From Promerops cafer (taxonomy: Eukaryota > Chordata > Aves > Passeriformes > Nectariniidae): a stretch of 64,000 nt of DNA. Numbering within the stretch: the stretch's first letter is position 1; each line of letters starts with the position of its first letter. Positions 49,762 through 61,632 of the stretch are shown piece after piece. The DNA lies in assembly GCA_013398275.1 (NCBI GenBank), contig VZSE01002737.1, positions 792,481 through 856,480 on the forward strand, given 5' to 3'. A program made the position numbers and the translations under genes. A model generated the notes under the pieces. It was not told where the DNA came from. It searched no databases and saw only the letters and a program-made list of their open reading frames with translations.

Positions 49762-51779
49762 TAAAAGATATTTACTGTGAAAAGTAAAGGCAGGCAGCCA
49801 TCACAGCATCATAGGGGGCACAGAAACCTTATTGTTCAGTCTGGAAGTCATTGCTGGCCAAGAGTGTGGTTTTGTATTTGTTTAAACCAACTTAAATGGT
49901 TGCTTTTCCTCCCTCATGACTATACTTTCCCTCTGCCTAGCCTTGCATCAATTCTGGCATTTATTTGACTCCTCCTTCTGTATGTTTCACCTTTGCTGAG
50001 GCTCCTTTGAGCCTGTAGCTCTCCAGGCAGTTTGCCTGGGTATCAGGCGTGTGTGGCATTCCAGGCAGGCACACCCAGCCAGGGACAGGCTGGGGCTCTG
50101 CCTGCAGATAAACCCTGCACATTTTGCTTGGGCATGTCACCAGCCTTGGCTGCGACTCTGACACGCGTGACCTGATGAGCACCTTACCCTGCAGAGGAGA
50201 GAGACTCTTGCTGCCATCCTCAGGAGCAATGAAGACCACAATGGCAGTAACTGGATCTCTTAGATATCCTCTTTCTTGCTATTATTTCATGCAACTGATT
50301 GATATCAAGTGCCTTCCCGTCAGGTTGCCGAGTCCCGTCACAGGTCTCCAGGCAATCAGATCACTGGCCAGACTGTGATGCCACACCTTCAGGTCAGGGC
50401 TTTCAAGGAATGATAGAGTGAGCCAGATCCCCTGAAACCTGGTGTTAGCTGATCAGAGGAGAAGCACTCCAGGAAAAAAAGGCTCCAGTGTTTGCATGCA
50501 CGCCTGTCATGCCAGGCCATCGTGCTCCGTTCATGCAGCAAGCCAGGAGAGTGGGTCTCAACCTTTTATGTTCCTCTGGAAAGGGCTTCTCCCTTCCTCT
50601 TTCCTTCAGAGGACAAGAGTCATCCTTTTCAAGTCTTCTCTTGCTCAAAGCCATTTGACTCAGGTCCCAGACCTGCACCTCCTCCCTAGGGAGATGAGAA
50701 AAACCAGAAGCTTTGTTGCTCACATTGCTTCATGATCATGGATGATGTTAATTGCCCCCAAAGCAATTAATTTCAGGAAGCATTCTCTTGCCCACTGCGT
50801 CAGGAACACAACCACCAAACAAGACATAAAGATACACATCACAGCCCATTATTTCACTAATCTCAGAAGAGCTGCAGCAGCATGTCTTACGTGTGACTCA
50901 CAAACACACATTGCTCGGATTCTACCTGGCAACTTAAAGCCTTGGTTCTGAAATGCTGTCCCAGGTTTCTCCTCTGGATTACCTGAGGACTTGCATCCTG
51001 GAAAGCTGCAGCCTCAGACCTCCAAGGGGGGTCAGCATCTCAGCCACAGGTGGATCATGCACTGATAGTCCCAAGTCAGAGCAGACAGCCCACAGGAGCC
51101 AACAGATTTCGGGAAGGTGCTGGCTGACTGTAAGGAGGCTGGAGCAAAGTGGAGGTGCCCAGGTAAAAAGCTAACCTTCTAAAGGAGGGACCTCATTAGC
51201 AACTGACAGGACTCACTCGGATAGTTTCTGTGGAGAAACGTGGAACAATGCATGGATCTTTTAACAAAAAAAGGAAGTGTTCTGTGCCAGGCTGCTTTCA
51301 CTTTATGTCTACCTGCCAGTCAGGAGAAAAGCTGGAATTCTGCTGCTCAAACTGCCACTAACTAGTGCTACCACACCTCCCTGCTGTCTCCTCAGTCTTC
51401 CTGAACAAGCCTTAGAGGAAGGAAACAGAAAAAGCACCCAAGTGGGAGTGTGCCCCAGCTGTGCAGGTTTCAGCCGCTCCAGATGTGGGATGGGAATGGG
51501 GCTGTAGGTCTCCAAGTGCCACTCTCAGGGAGGTGCTCTCCTTGCTCCTAGGCTGCTGAGTGCAGAGGAGGTAAAAGCTCAGGGTGGGGTCACATTGACA
51601 CGTTTGGTCTGTGCCATATGTGCTCAGCCAGGAGCTGACTGACGCATTTCACTCCCTGGGTCCTTTGTCTGTGGCTGTGATTGCTGCAAACCACAGCTGC
51701 CCAGCTGAACTCCAGACTGGAAAGGCCCACCCATCCTCAGTGTTGGTTTAAATTGATTCCCCTGGTTTTTTCACAGGTA

Positions 51780-52300
51780 ATTTCCACTGAAAGTCTCTCT
51801 GCTGCATTACTGCAGCCAGAGAATCAATGAATCCCTGGGAATTCCCAGCTGCAGAGGAAGCCACCCTGCCAACAGAGAGCGTTGCCCCACTCCTGGCAGC
51901 CCCAGCCCGGCCGTGGCACAGCCCTTCCCTGCTGCTGGGACCGACCCACGATGTTTGCTGGAAGCCAGCCCAGGGCAGCAACAAAGGGAAGGCTGGCTTT
52001 GCCCGGGAAGTGCCAGCACAGCCCCTCTGGTGACTAACCTGGCTCTGCCACACCGGGCAGGCTGAGGGTTTATTAGGTGGGCAGTGATTTCCAGTGGAGT
52101 CATTGATGGCGGGATCCCGCCTCGCTGCTGGCCCCTTGCCCTGCCGGCAGCTCCCCGACCGCGGCAGCCGGGCTGCAGCAAAGCCGGGTGCACGGGCTGG
52201 GGTGGGGAACAGTGGCCTGGAGCTCACCAAAGCCTCCTGCTCTGCTGTGCCCTGTCTCCCCAGCAGCCACACTGCAGAGGGGGCGCAGCTTCAGAAACCC
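51780..52300. promoter_or_regulatory. GC/CpG-rich intergenic patch
   Basis: The sequence turns GC-rich with clustered CpGs, densest at about 52100-52200, inside an otherwise AT-rich flank. This also explains the long random open frames on both strands here, including 174 codons on the minus strand. No protein is recognised. It could be a promoter of an unannotated RNA, an enhancer or an isolated GC-rich patch. Confidence 0.35.
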
Positions 52301-52840
52301 TGAAAGAGTTTCAATTAGGATTTAAAAGAAAAGAGAAACCGCCTCATTTTATGGAGGGAAAAAAAAGGCATTTTGGACCGAACGTGGTATTTCCTACTTC
52401 TATTTTACTTTTTGTATAACCAAAAGCAAAGGGAAGTGGAGGACACGAATAAATAAAATGCACCAGAGAGCCACACAAGTCCCCAGTGACCTCAGAGATA
52501 ATACAGCCCAGAGGTGGGAGATACCCAGTAAACCCTGCGCCCCTCACCCACCCAAAGAGCTCACACCAGCGTGTCCCCTCCCTAGGACCAGCCAGGCTCT
52601 TTCACAGATAGTGTCACAAATATTTAGGCCCAAGGTGACAAAACACAGCAGGAACACATGCTTCCAGAGCACTGGTAGCAGGGATCAGGCAGTCCAGGTC
52701 CTGCTCCTGTGAACTTCTTCCATGAAGGTGTAACATAACTCTTCCAGGAGCCATTTGCCAGGAGCAATCAACCAGAATTCCTGTACTGCTGACTAGGAAA
52801 TTTCCAGAGATAACTGCTTCCTTCCCATGCCTCATCCCAG

Positions 52841-52973
52841 GAAACGCTCAAGGCCAGGTTGCATGGGGCTCACAGCAATCTGATCTAGTTGAAGATCTTT
52901 CTGCTCATTGCAGTGGGATCGCACTGGATGGCCTTTAAAAGGTCCCTTCCAACCCAAATCATTCCGTGATTCT
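52841..52973 (+). mobile_element. CR1 LINE 3' end (5'-truncated)
   Basis: Clear CR1 3' terminus: CTCAAGGCCAGGTTGCATGG, GGCTCACAGCAATCTGATCT, GGTCCCTTCCAACCCAAATC and the terminal ATTCCGTGATTCT. CR1 is the dominant LINE of birds and ends in such 8-bp-type repeats rather than poly(A). The copy is heavily 5'-truncated, as usual. It is the best single clue to an avian source. Confidence 0.88.
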
Positions 52974-55900
52974 CATTAAATCCTTTTGGTTAAGAAACTT
53001 CTAATAACCCTGCCCTTTCTAGTAAATCCTAAGGGTGGACTCATGTGCTTTCCTGATCACCAACGTATTAATCACTTTTCCAGGAATTTTGCAAGAGGAG
53101 ACTTTGCAACATAAAGCAGATTTAGTTAACATAAGCTGGAGCCAAGAGCATTTTGACATCAAGGTTAGCAGCCTTGACATAACGGAATTAAACTATTAAA
53201 CTGTTAAAAGCATTTAGGGTGTGGATGTAACTTGAAACATATTTAGGAAATCAAACCCTATTTGATTTCAGGCTACCCCATTACAAGGTAAGAGCATTGT
53301 TTTGGAACCTTTCAGGCCCCTGATTCCGATAAGAAGGAGTCCAAGTAAAACAAGAAGAATTATGAGAGTAAAATCAGCGTACACCCATCAAAGGTTAAGA
53401 ATTATTGCCTGCAGTTTCATGTGCAAGCACTCCTATTCCAGCTGTGAAAAGAATCATTAATTTTTTTTTCTAAAAGCCTGATGGGGTAAACACACTTTTA
53501 ACCAAATATTCCTTTTCATCATACACCACCTTTGATAGGTGAAATTCCTCCATGACAGGCCTATTGGATGGTGTCCAGCAACTGAGACTCTGTGGGGAAA
53601 CAAAAAAAGTTCTTATGGCCAGAGAAACTGCTGTTGGAACATGCTGTGGTTTCCTACAAAAGAAGCATTGCACAAGTGACAAGAGGAAGGAATTAAGCCA
53701 GAAAAAGTCACTTTTGACCCAGTTGCTCTATTTAACTTGCAATATTACTGCTGAGGAAGTAAAAGCAGCTTAACTACAAACTCCTTCATGCATGCCAGCA
53801 ACTGGGCTTTTAAAGGCATGATTTTAGTGCCTTGTGTAGTTCTCTGAGAGTCCCTTTGTAGCCACCTTCTATTGGGAAACTGGTGCAGACAAGTTTGCTT
53901 GGGCTCACTCTGTGGAAAAGGGGTAGCCAGCAGTTACTGGGAAGGGCATCACTCCCAGCACAAGTGCTGTAATGTCTTCAGAGAAAGAAGATAAATAAAT
54001 CACATTTCAGATGACAGGAAAGCTGTTTAAAAAAAACAAAAAAAACCAAAACCAACCAAAAAAAGGCAGGTAACGATGGAAGGCTAAGTAGGGAGCTGCC
54101 TGTTTAGCACTCCACAAGTGTGAGAGGAGAGCTTGAGGCTGGGCCCTTCACCAGCAGTCCTGAGGCAATGCATTTATGGTGCTTAAAGGATAATACTCTT
54201 GGGGGTCATCCAGACAGCAGACCTGGGATGAAGCAAAGTGCTAAAATGGAAACCTCACATTCCATTAAGAAGTCTGCCTCTGCAGTTGTTCCCTCTGTGC
54301 CTCAAACTGAACTGCATTTCTGTATTTTTGCCAAGTAGCTTTACCTGTATCATATATCTTTGGGTTTAGCCAGACGAAGGGGAAGTAATAAATTGGAGCA
54401 TATAGAACAAGATAATAAAATGCAGAAGTTTATACTGCTGTCCCATCAGCCTGAGAAAATATATGAGATCTTGGCTCTAGCAATGATCAAGAAACACATT
54501 AAGCAGCATTAATTCCTCTCAAGTGCTTTCTTGAAAAACAACTTCTCTTATCTTAGCCCCAAAGTTACCTCTGTTCCTTGCAAATTTCTGCCTTAATCTC
54601 AGCAGAAGGATGGCTATGATTTCAGTAGTAAAAAACTATTTGCAGAGATAACAAACCTATTGTAACTGAAATGACTGATGGACCCACTAATCTCAAAGGG
54701 AGGAAATTCACAGAACTTAAACTTCCCATTTTATTCATTTTTATGTATCTCTTTAGCAGTTACATTAGCAGAGACAGTGGGGTCACAACAGGTTCAAGGC
54801 ACACTTACACTATTACCTGAACAAGGTTTTTTGTGCTGTGAAATCTATTTCCTATCTGGATTACAGGAGGAAACACGACTTGCATAACCAGTGCTTCTAA
54901 AACTGGTTTTATATGCAGCCCAATAAACGATTTATCTATCTTTGACTTAATCTAAAAGTTATTTCCACTAAGGGAAACTAAGTTATTTCCACTCTGCCTC
55001 TTCTGGTTGAAACGTCTGGGCTGTAACATCCTGCAAGGAAGTCAGTTGAAATCACAGCTAAAATTTCACTCAGAGAGGCACAAGCAGGCGTTGAGTGAGA
55101 GTCATGGATGTGATTTGTGTCAGGGCAGTGCCACTGTCAGTGTGCCAGAGCTAACTTGATGGAAGCTGATGTTCTGCCCTGCCAACATGAACCAAATGAG
55201 AAGCTGCTGCTGCCTCTGACCCCCAGCACACTTTAGCTCCTCATGGCCCAGCACAAGGACTATGGAAGCCCAAAAAGAGCAGCATTAGGCCTTTTACAAT
55301 TCAGTGTGCACATACAGCCTGTCCTGAAAACCTCTCCTCAAAAAAAAGAGCAAGCCCTTCTCCGGCAGGGGCAACCCACCGGCTCTGTTGGCTCCCCTCA
55401 ATTGTTCCCAAAACTGGTCTCCATTTATTGCAAGGAACTGGCTGGCAGGTCAGGGCTTCCAGCGTTGATTCTGCCCTCCTGTTAAAACCACATCCCTACA
55501 CAGCTCAGACAAGAAGATCTATCCTTTTAATACAATAAAACTAAAATTCCAGTTTTCACTCGTCTCAAGGCCCGTGTGAAACCAAGCAGGCAGTACAGAC
55601 TGTTTGCATGGGGCACTGTGCATACTTAAAAGCCAACTATATTGTCAATTTTGAAAACTGATATAGATTTAATTTGACTTTTTTGCTGTACTTGAGAAAC
55701 ACTAATGGGACACCCCCCAGGGCTAATTTAATATAGTTTCGTGAACAAAGCATCTGCTTCACATCTCCAAGCAAATGAGTTTGAAGTCTTATAGAGAGTG
55801 GATTGCATTAACCTTTCTAATTTTTCTCCTGAGAAAGCACTTCCAGATTTTTCCTGACAAAACATATTTCAGTCCTGAAGAGTATTTACTGCCAATAATT

Positions 55901-58390
55901 AAAACAAAAATAGGCCTAACGCACACACACTAGGCAACAGCAGAACCACGAATGCTAAAGAGCCTTGCAGCTCCACAAAGCCTTGGAGCAGCCTGTAAAC
56001 ACAGCTGATAACAAATTCCATCCAGCACAAAATGTGTGCCAGCTACAGATTAAATAACCAAAGCCCGGGAAGCTAAGGTCTGACACCAGGAGTGTGTTTA
56101 GCCCTCTCATTTAAAAAGCCCCATGTCTGTGTTAAATGCAGAGGCTCGACAGGCTCCAGCAGAACGTGTCTGTGCATTCCAGCACGGCAAAGGATCAGTA
56201 TTTAACATCAAAACAACCCCAGGAACATCCACGGGGTCTTTAAATGCCAGACAACAGAACGTGTGTCCTGCCTTTCTCTCCCCACCCCAAATGGTGCACA
56301 GCTCTGTGTGATGTTACCCCACAGGGCAGCTGAGACACTGGATGGTGTCTTCCTGTGATAAACAGGCACATTTATGGGGAACTCAGCACATTGATAAAAA
56401 TGAAATGAACCGAAGCACAAGTGCAGTGAATCCCCAGTGGCTGGTCCCTTTGAAGGGAAATGGAAATTGGAGATGGCACACTAGAAAGGATCACCTTTCC
56501 TCTGCCTCTGTCAATGCCATCTGCATGCCACTTGCATTTTTAGCTCAAATCTACAAAGGAAAAAATTCTTTCATAATGGCTGCATTGAGCTGATAAACAA
56601 TGGAAAATTGCTGATTTGATTCTATTTAAAAGAAACACAGAATTATTTTGGACTAGGCACAGTAGCACTAAGTTCTGTTTTAACTTGGTATAATTACAAC
56701 TGGCCATTCATATGCTGAACTGACATCAAAGAACAATTTATTTTGAGTAATAGCCCATAATTCACCCTAACATATGTAATTAGAAATGAAATTTAATATG
56801 TGCCCAGGCTATTGAGAGAGAATGGGAAGTGCAGACTTTTGAATTCATACTGTGTAGGAACGGCTTAATAATATGACAGCTAAAGATTAATCACCCATCA
56901 CAGTGCAAAAAATCAGGTAATATTAAACAACCAAACAAAAATCAAGCTGCTGAGCACAAAGGAAACCCATTACAAACACAGTGGAAATTATACGTGCCAA
57001 AGCTAAATTAATTCCTGGTATAATTCAACTATTATGAGAAGAAAAAATAAAGAAAAAATATAAAAAGGGGACTTGGGCCTCTGTTTGTGCAGAATGTGGT
57101 AGTCCCAAAGGTAAGCACCAAAGGACCACTATAATGTACCAGGCAGGCAACAAAAATAATAAATAATCTGAAAATGCTGACGTGGAAACCTCTATGTAAA
57201 CTGGAAAGGGTGAGTGGAGTACGAATGTGCAAAAAGGCTTTCAACTGTTAAATTGCTGTCTTATGAAAAAAGCTGCTGCCTGTGAAATACAGTGCCTTAT
57301 CTGCTTCAAATAAAATAAATGAAGTAGAAATGCCACTGTGATAAAATATCTATATCATGTAGCACACAGGGAACAGGTACAACTCATGGCTAATGACTCC
57401 CCACCTTTCTAAGCACTTTGTCCCTGTAGCTGCTGCACATTTTCTTGAGCTGGTGTCTCACTGAAGCTTTTGTAACTGATTGATAGCCTAGTAATTCTGA
57501 TTGCATTTAATGCATTTACCACTTACCTTTGAATGGGTGCATTTAAATCTTTTTTATCCTGATCATTTCTCAACATATTCTGTGATTCTGCCTTGCTATC
57601 CACCCCTCACATCAACACTGAAACTGGGCTTCATGGAGAAAGCAGGGGGTACCTCTTATGCCCTGAGACAAAAGTGCTGTTTTACTGTGGCATTCAGGCA
57701 AGGGAGTACAGATTTCCCTTTGGGTTTAAATGTTGGCTGTGGGGGCTTTTTGACTTAGCCCTTCTGCACTCCTCCCATTCTCCAGCTCTGAATTGTTGGT
57801 TCCCAGGACTTGTCTCCAGCTCAAGCTGAAACAATACCTTGTGGAGGGCATGTGGCTCTGAACACGTCCATTTCTTGCAGTTGGGAAGAGAGAGCTTTTC
57901 TGAGGCTTTTGGGACAGGAGATACGGGGTGGAAAGCTCCAAAGAACCAAATGCAGTAAGTCACAAAAGGTAAAAAGGAGGACTTAAAATGTTTGTCAGTC
58001 CCTAGGAAATATCTCAATATATTCTGGAGATAACCAGCAGTTGCTCTGGATTACTGAGCTTTCTGTAGCACTCAAAGTACCAACAAAGAAGCTGCCAAAG
58101 CTGCCTGTGCTGAGTGTAGGGACCACGCTTCTGGGCCTTTTGGTTTGGTTTAGTTTAAAAATTTGACTTCTGAAGTTACCTCTGCTCTTCCTCCTTGCTC
58201 AAATGCATTTGACCAAACAAATGTAAGCAGGCCATAATCTAATTTTGTGGAAGACATAGCAAGAGCCAGCTGCATTGTTTTTAGCCAGCTGGGAAAGTCT
58301 CCAACAGCCAGGGTGACTTCCCTGGGCTTTGCTCTTCCGTCTTCACATGAATTTCTGTGAACTTTAACAGGACTACAGGGCTGTATTCAT

Positions 58391-58432
58391 GTATATATAT
58401 CTATATCTATCTATCTATCTATATATATATAC
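58391..58432. repeat. (TA)n/(TCTA)n microsatellite
   Basis: TA runs flanking a CTAT/TCTA tetranucleotide core, about 42 bp, intergenic. Confidence 0.85.
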
Positions 58433-58481
58433 ATCATTGTTATCTATACTTTAAAATTAATCCCATATATGTGTGTAGAAG

Positions 58482-58508
58482 TATAACCTGTTACACTCAT
58501 AGGTTATA
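58482..58508. repeat. 8-bp-stem inverted repeat
   Basis: TATAACCT and AGGTTATA separated by 11 bases, next to the microsatellite at 58.4 kb. Confidence 0.6.
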
Positions 58509-60779
58509 TAGTAATATATAGTGTTAGTTATATAGCAATCATGGTTAACCCTAATAAATGTTAATAATGATCCACTGGTTGTACATAAACACAATATCAA
58601 GGCCACACATGCAAGAGGCTTCTTTAGCCACCACTGTTAATGAAACTGCTATTTATAGGAAACATGTTTGTTTGTGTGCTCATGATAAAGTTTGAGTAAT
58701 GAATTCCTCAGGGTTATTTCAGGTTCACACACACACAAATTTAAAGTGCTTACACAGCTGCACCTGGACTTCTTCCCTTGTATTTGGCAGCCAGGAGTTA
58801 TCCTGGGCTCTGAAATAGTTTGTCTTGTTTAACATTAACGTTAAGCAATGTAAACAGCTAACAATATCCCATAGTTAGCCATAATGCTAAGAAACACATA
58901 GCACGGAGGAACCCTCACTCTCCTTATTTGCAAGGATAATTAAGCAACTGTAGACAGGGATATACAGGGCCATTGTTTGCCTGGTTTTCAGGTCACTGGA
59001 GCCCCACAGAAATAAGGAAGACTGACCATTTCAACAGGTTGAGGAAATCTCTAAGTCTCCATTACCCAAATCATGACTGAGCAGTTTCAATTTCCCCGGA
59101 CATCTCCCAGCCTGCAGCTGCTGCACAGGGGTGGATTGGCAAAGGGAGGGCAAATAATGGGGCAACCCCCACCACTTAACACCTCTGGGGACATGTGGGA
59201 CCACAGACACACTTTCAGCTGAAAATGAGAATGAGCATTAGGCTGATCTAACACTCTAGCAGCACTGCTCCCAGTTCACTCCTGGCATGGATTGAATCAC
59301 CATGAAGGAGCTGCCCGTTTGGCGTGCCCAGCATTGTAATTTCACAGCTAAAACAACATTTCTGGGCTGACAGACACTTCATCCAGATGCTCACTGCAGC
59401 TCACAGCCAGCAAAAGCCACTGCTTCTTATAAAGTTCAAGCTTGTGGGCTATTGATTTTTACCAGTGTCACACAGCAGTGCTGCTGTGTCCTTGCAGTGC
59501 TAATAACCCTGGGGACAGCTGCAGCCAGGGGACAAATAGCTGCCTCTTAAGGGTGAGGGGTGAGATTTAGGAACAGCTCATGCTGAGAGCTGCAGGTGAA
59601 GGCAGGCACGTTTCAGGAAAGACAGAAAATAAAGCCCACCCTTCTGAGACACATGGCATCCCCAGACATCCTGTGTTTCACTGACAGACCTGCCTTTCCT
59701 AGACACAACCCTGTAGTGCCACGTTTGGCTGCCCCAGGAGAGGGGACAAGCAACCCTCCATCCCACAGACCTCTGCCACACCGGGTACATCAAGGGCTGA
59801 GCCAGGACCAGGGGGTTCAACAGGAGCAAAAGGAGCCCAGGCAGGGCTACCCCTATAAAGTAGCCAGGACAGGTGTCCTGGGTTGAGCTGTAACAGGGTC
59901 CTGGACCTTAGGTAGGGTTGGGAGACTGCAAGGCAGGCTGGGCAGGGCAGTGAGGGTTTGTTTCTTCATATTTGATGGCTGTTTGTACCAACTACTGCTT
60001 TACTTTGTATTTAAACTACAAAGGCATTTGGGCACAGGCCAAAGTTATTCTCACTGTTTGCAAATGGATCTTGTAACAAAGCATTTCTGGTAACAGAAGG
60101 AACAAATGTTTTTTCTCTTAGTGAATCCTGCTTTAGAAAAAAAGATTTTTTTTCTTACAAACCTAGCAGAAACATTAATTTTAAGGTTTCTCCTCCTCCT
60201 GAATTCCATGCAGCCTGATAACTCCATGATGCCTGAGAAGCCAGACTAGATATGACCGCACCTCAATACACAGCAAATCTCTAAACGTGATTAGGTTGGA
60301 GTACCCTGAAAGGTCTTTGGGAGCTGGTATCATCCCCTCCTCAACAACCAGTCACTAACAACTACTTGCCCACATTGTTTATAGGTATTTCAAACAGCAC
60401 TGATCTTAACGTTGATCTGTAAAGGATTCCAGTTGGTAATCCCCCTCAATTGTGAGAAACTAACATTTTTCTCTATCTTTTATCAGTATTTGCAGCTTGC
60501 CTTATCACGTATTTGAAGAAGTCTGTGACATGTTGGGGAAAATCCCACAGGCCTAGAAGATTTCAGGCAGAATCCCACTCTGTAATTCCCCCTTATCACA
60601 TAACAATACACAAGATATGAACAGCCTGAACCGAGTGCATTGACTAACGATTCCTGGCAAGAAACAGCAAGTTTCTCCCCTCCAGGAACAGAGCAGGAAT
60701 ATAAATTATTAGCTTTCAGACCACAAACCCATCAAATTAATCATCTGTGAACAATCATCTGTCAATAACAGCTATTTTT

Positions 60780-60803
60780 TATATATACATATACACACAC
60801 ACA

Positions 60804-60840
<37 letters not shown>
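60780..60840. repeat. Compound (TA/CA)n microsatellite
   Basis: About 60 bp of alternating TA and CA dinucleotides, an almost unbroken pyrimidine-purine alternation. Confidence 0.88.
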
Positions 60841-61366
60841 GGAAAATAACCACCAACCCGGAATGAACACTGACACTGTTCTCTATGTCAGGGAATATCA
60901 TTTCATGCCTTGCTTAAGTGGTCACCAGGTTCCTTCTGTTTGGCTGAAATACATACTAAACACCTTAAATCAGAGTCAGAAATGAGCAATACAACAAATG
61001 TTCAGTATTCATTTCAAGATAAACACGAGAAAAACAAACTACATGGTAAGAGAATGTACAGCACTGTCATCTTTGTTTTTCTGGAAGAGAAGTGTAGGGT
61101 GTGTGGCCTCTCTTTAGCACTGTACTTTCAGGCTAGTGGTCACATTCTGTTCCTCTTTTCCCATTCCAATTCTCCCCTCCCAGAGGCACATGCTATTCTG
61201 TACAGCCGTGGTTGTCAGGGTAATGTCCAAAACCCATGGATTAATAAAAATTACCTTAGTCATTTGACACTGCAGAACAATTTAGGTGGACAGAAATAGT
61301 ATCCTATCATCACTGAGTTGAGTTATCCTTCTGCTGGTACAACCAGTTACTTGTTATCCCTGAAGA

Positions 61367-61632
61367 ATGGCTCCCACTGGGGTCGATGTCCAGCATCTTG
61401 CCCACAAGCTGGTGAGTATAACTGGAGAAAGCTGCGAGGGCAAAGCAGTAGCCATCCAGTTCCTCAAACATCATGTCCCAAAGCTCACTTTCATTTCTTC
61501 AATCACCAGCCAGCTTCTCAAAGATTTTTTTTATGTAACCTGCCAGGAGCATGGCCTGAGGTTGTGCAGTATCTGAGCAAGAAAGCAGAGACATGCATTG
61601 CAAACAACCTCAAGAAAGAGAAGAGGCTTTGA
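61367..61632 (+). pseudogene. Codon-like patch, possible relic or exon of unknown gene
   Basis: Two overlapping open frames (61367-61576 and 61318-61632) read as ordinary protein-like sequence in succession. The first gives VSITGESCEGKAVAIQFLK and the second ends EVVQYLSKKAETCIANNLKK. Together they look like one coding stretch broken by a frameshift near 61560. I do not recognise the family. No poly(A) tail or intact start is evident, and a GTGAGT donor-like site sits at 61412. It may be a pseudogene relic, a non-coding RNA exon or chance. Confidence 0.2.

Larger units (their letters stand above)
36716..51779. other. Intergenic, no gene recognised (first part)
   Basis: About 15 kb downstream of PKP2. 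It contains CR1 remnants near 38.05 and 43.75 kb, a hairpin at 40.64 kb, an exon-like open patch at 41.27-41.41 kb, a microsatellite at 46.65 kb and a tandem duplication at 49.70 kb. I checked for YARS2-like or other coding exons and saw none. Confidence 0.7.

Noticed and set aside
51748..52272. 174-codon open frame on the minus strand
   Set aside because: It lies in a GC-rich patch where several frames on both strands are open. The composition is Pro/Arg/Ser/Gly-rich, with no known domain or splice support.
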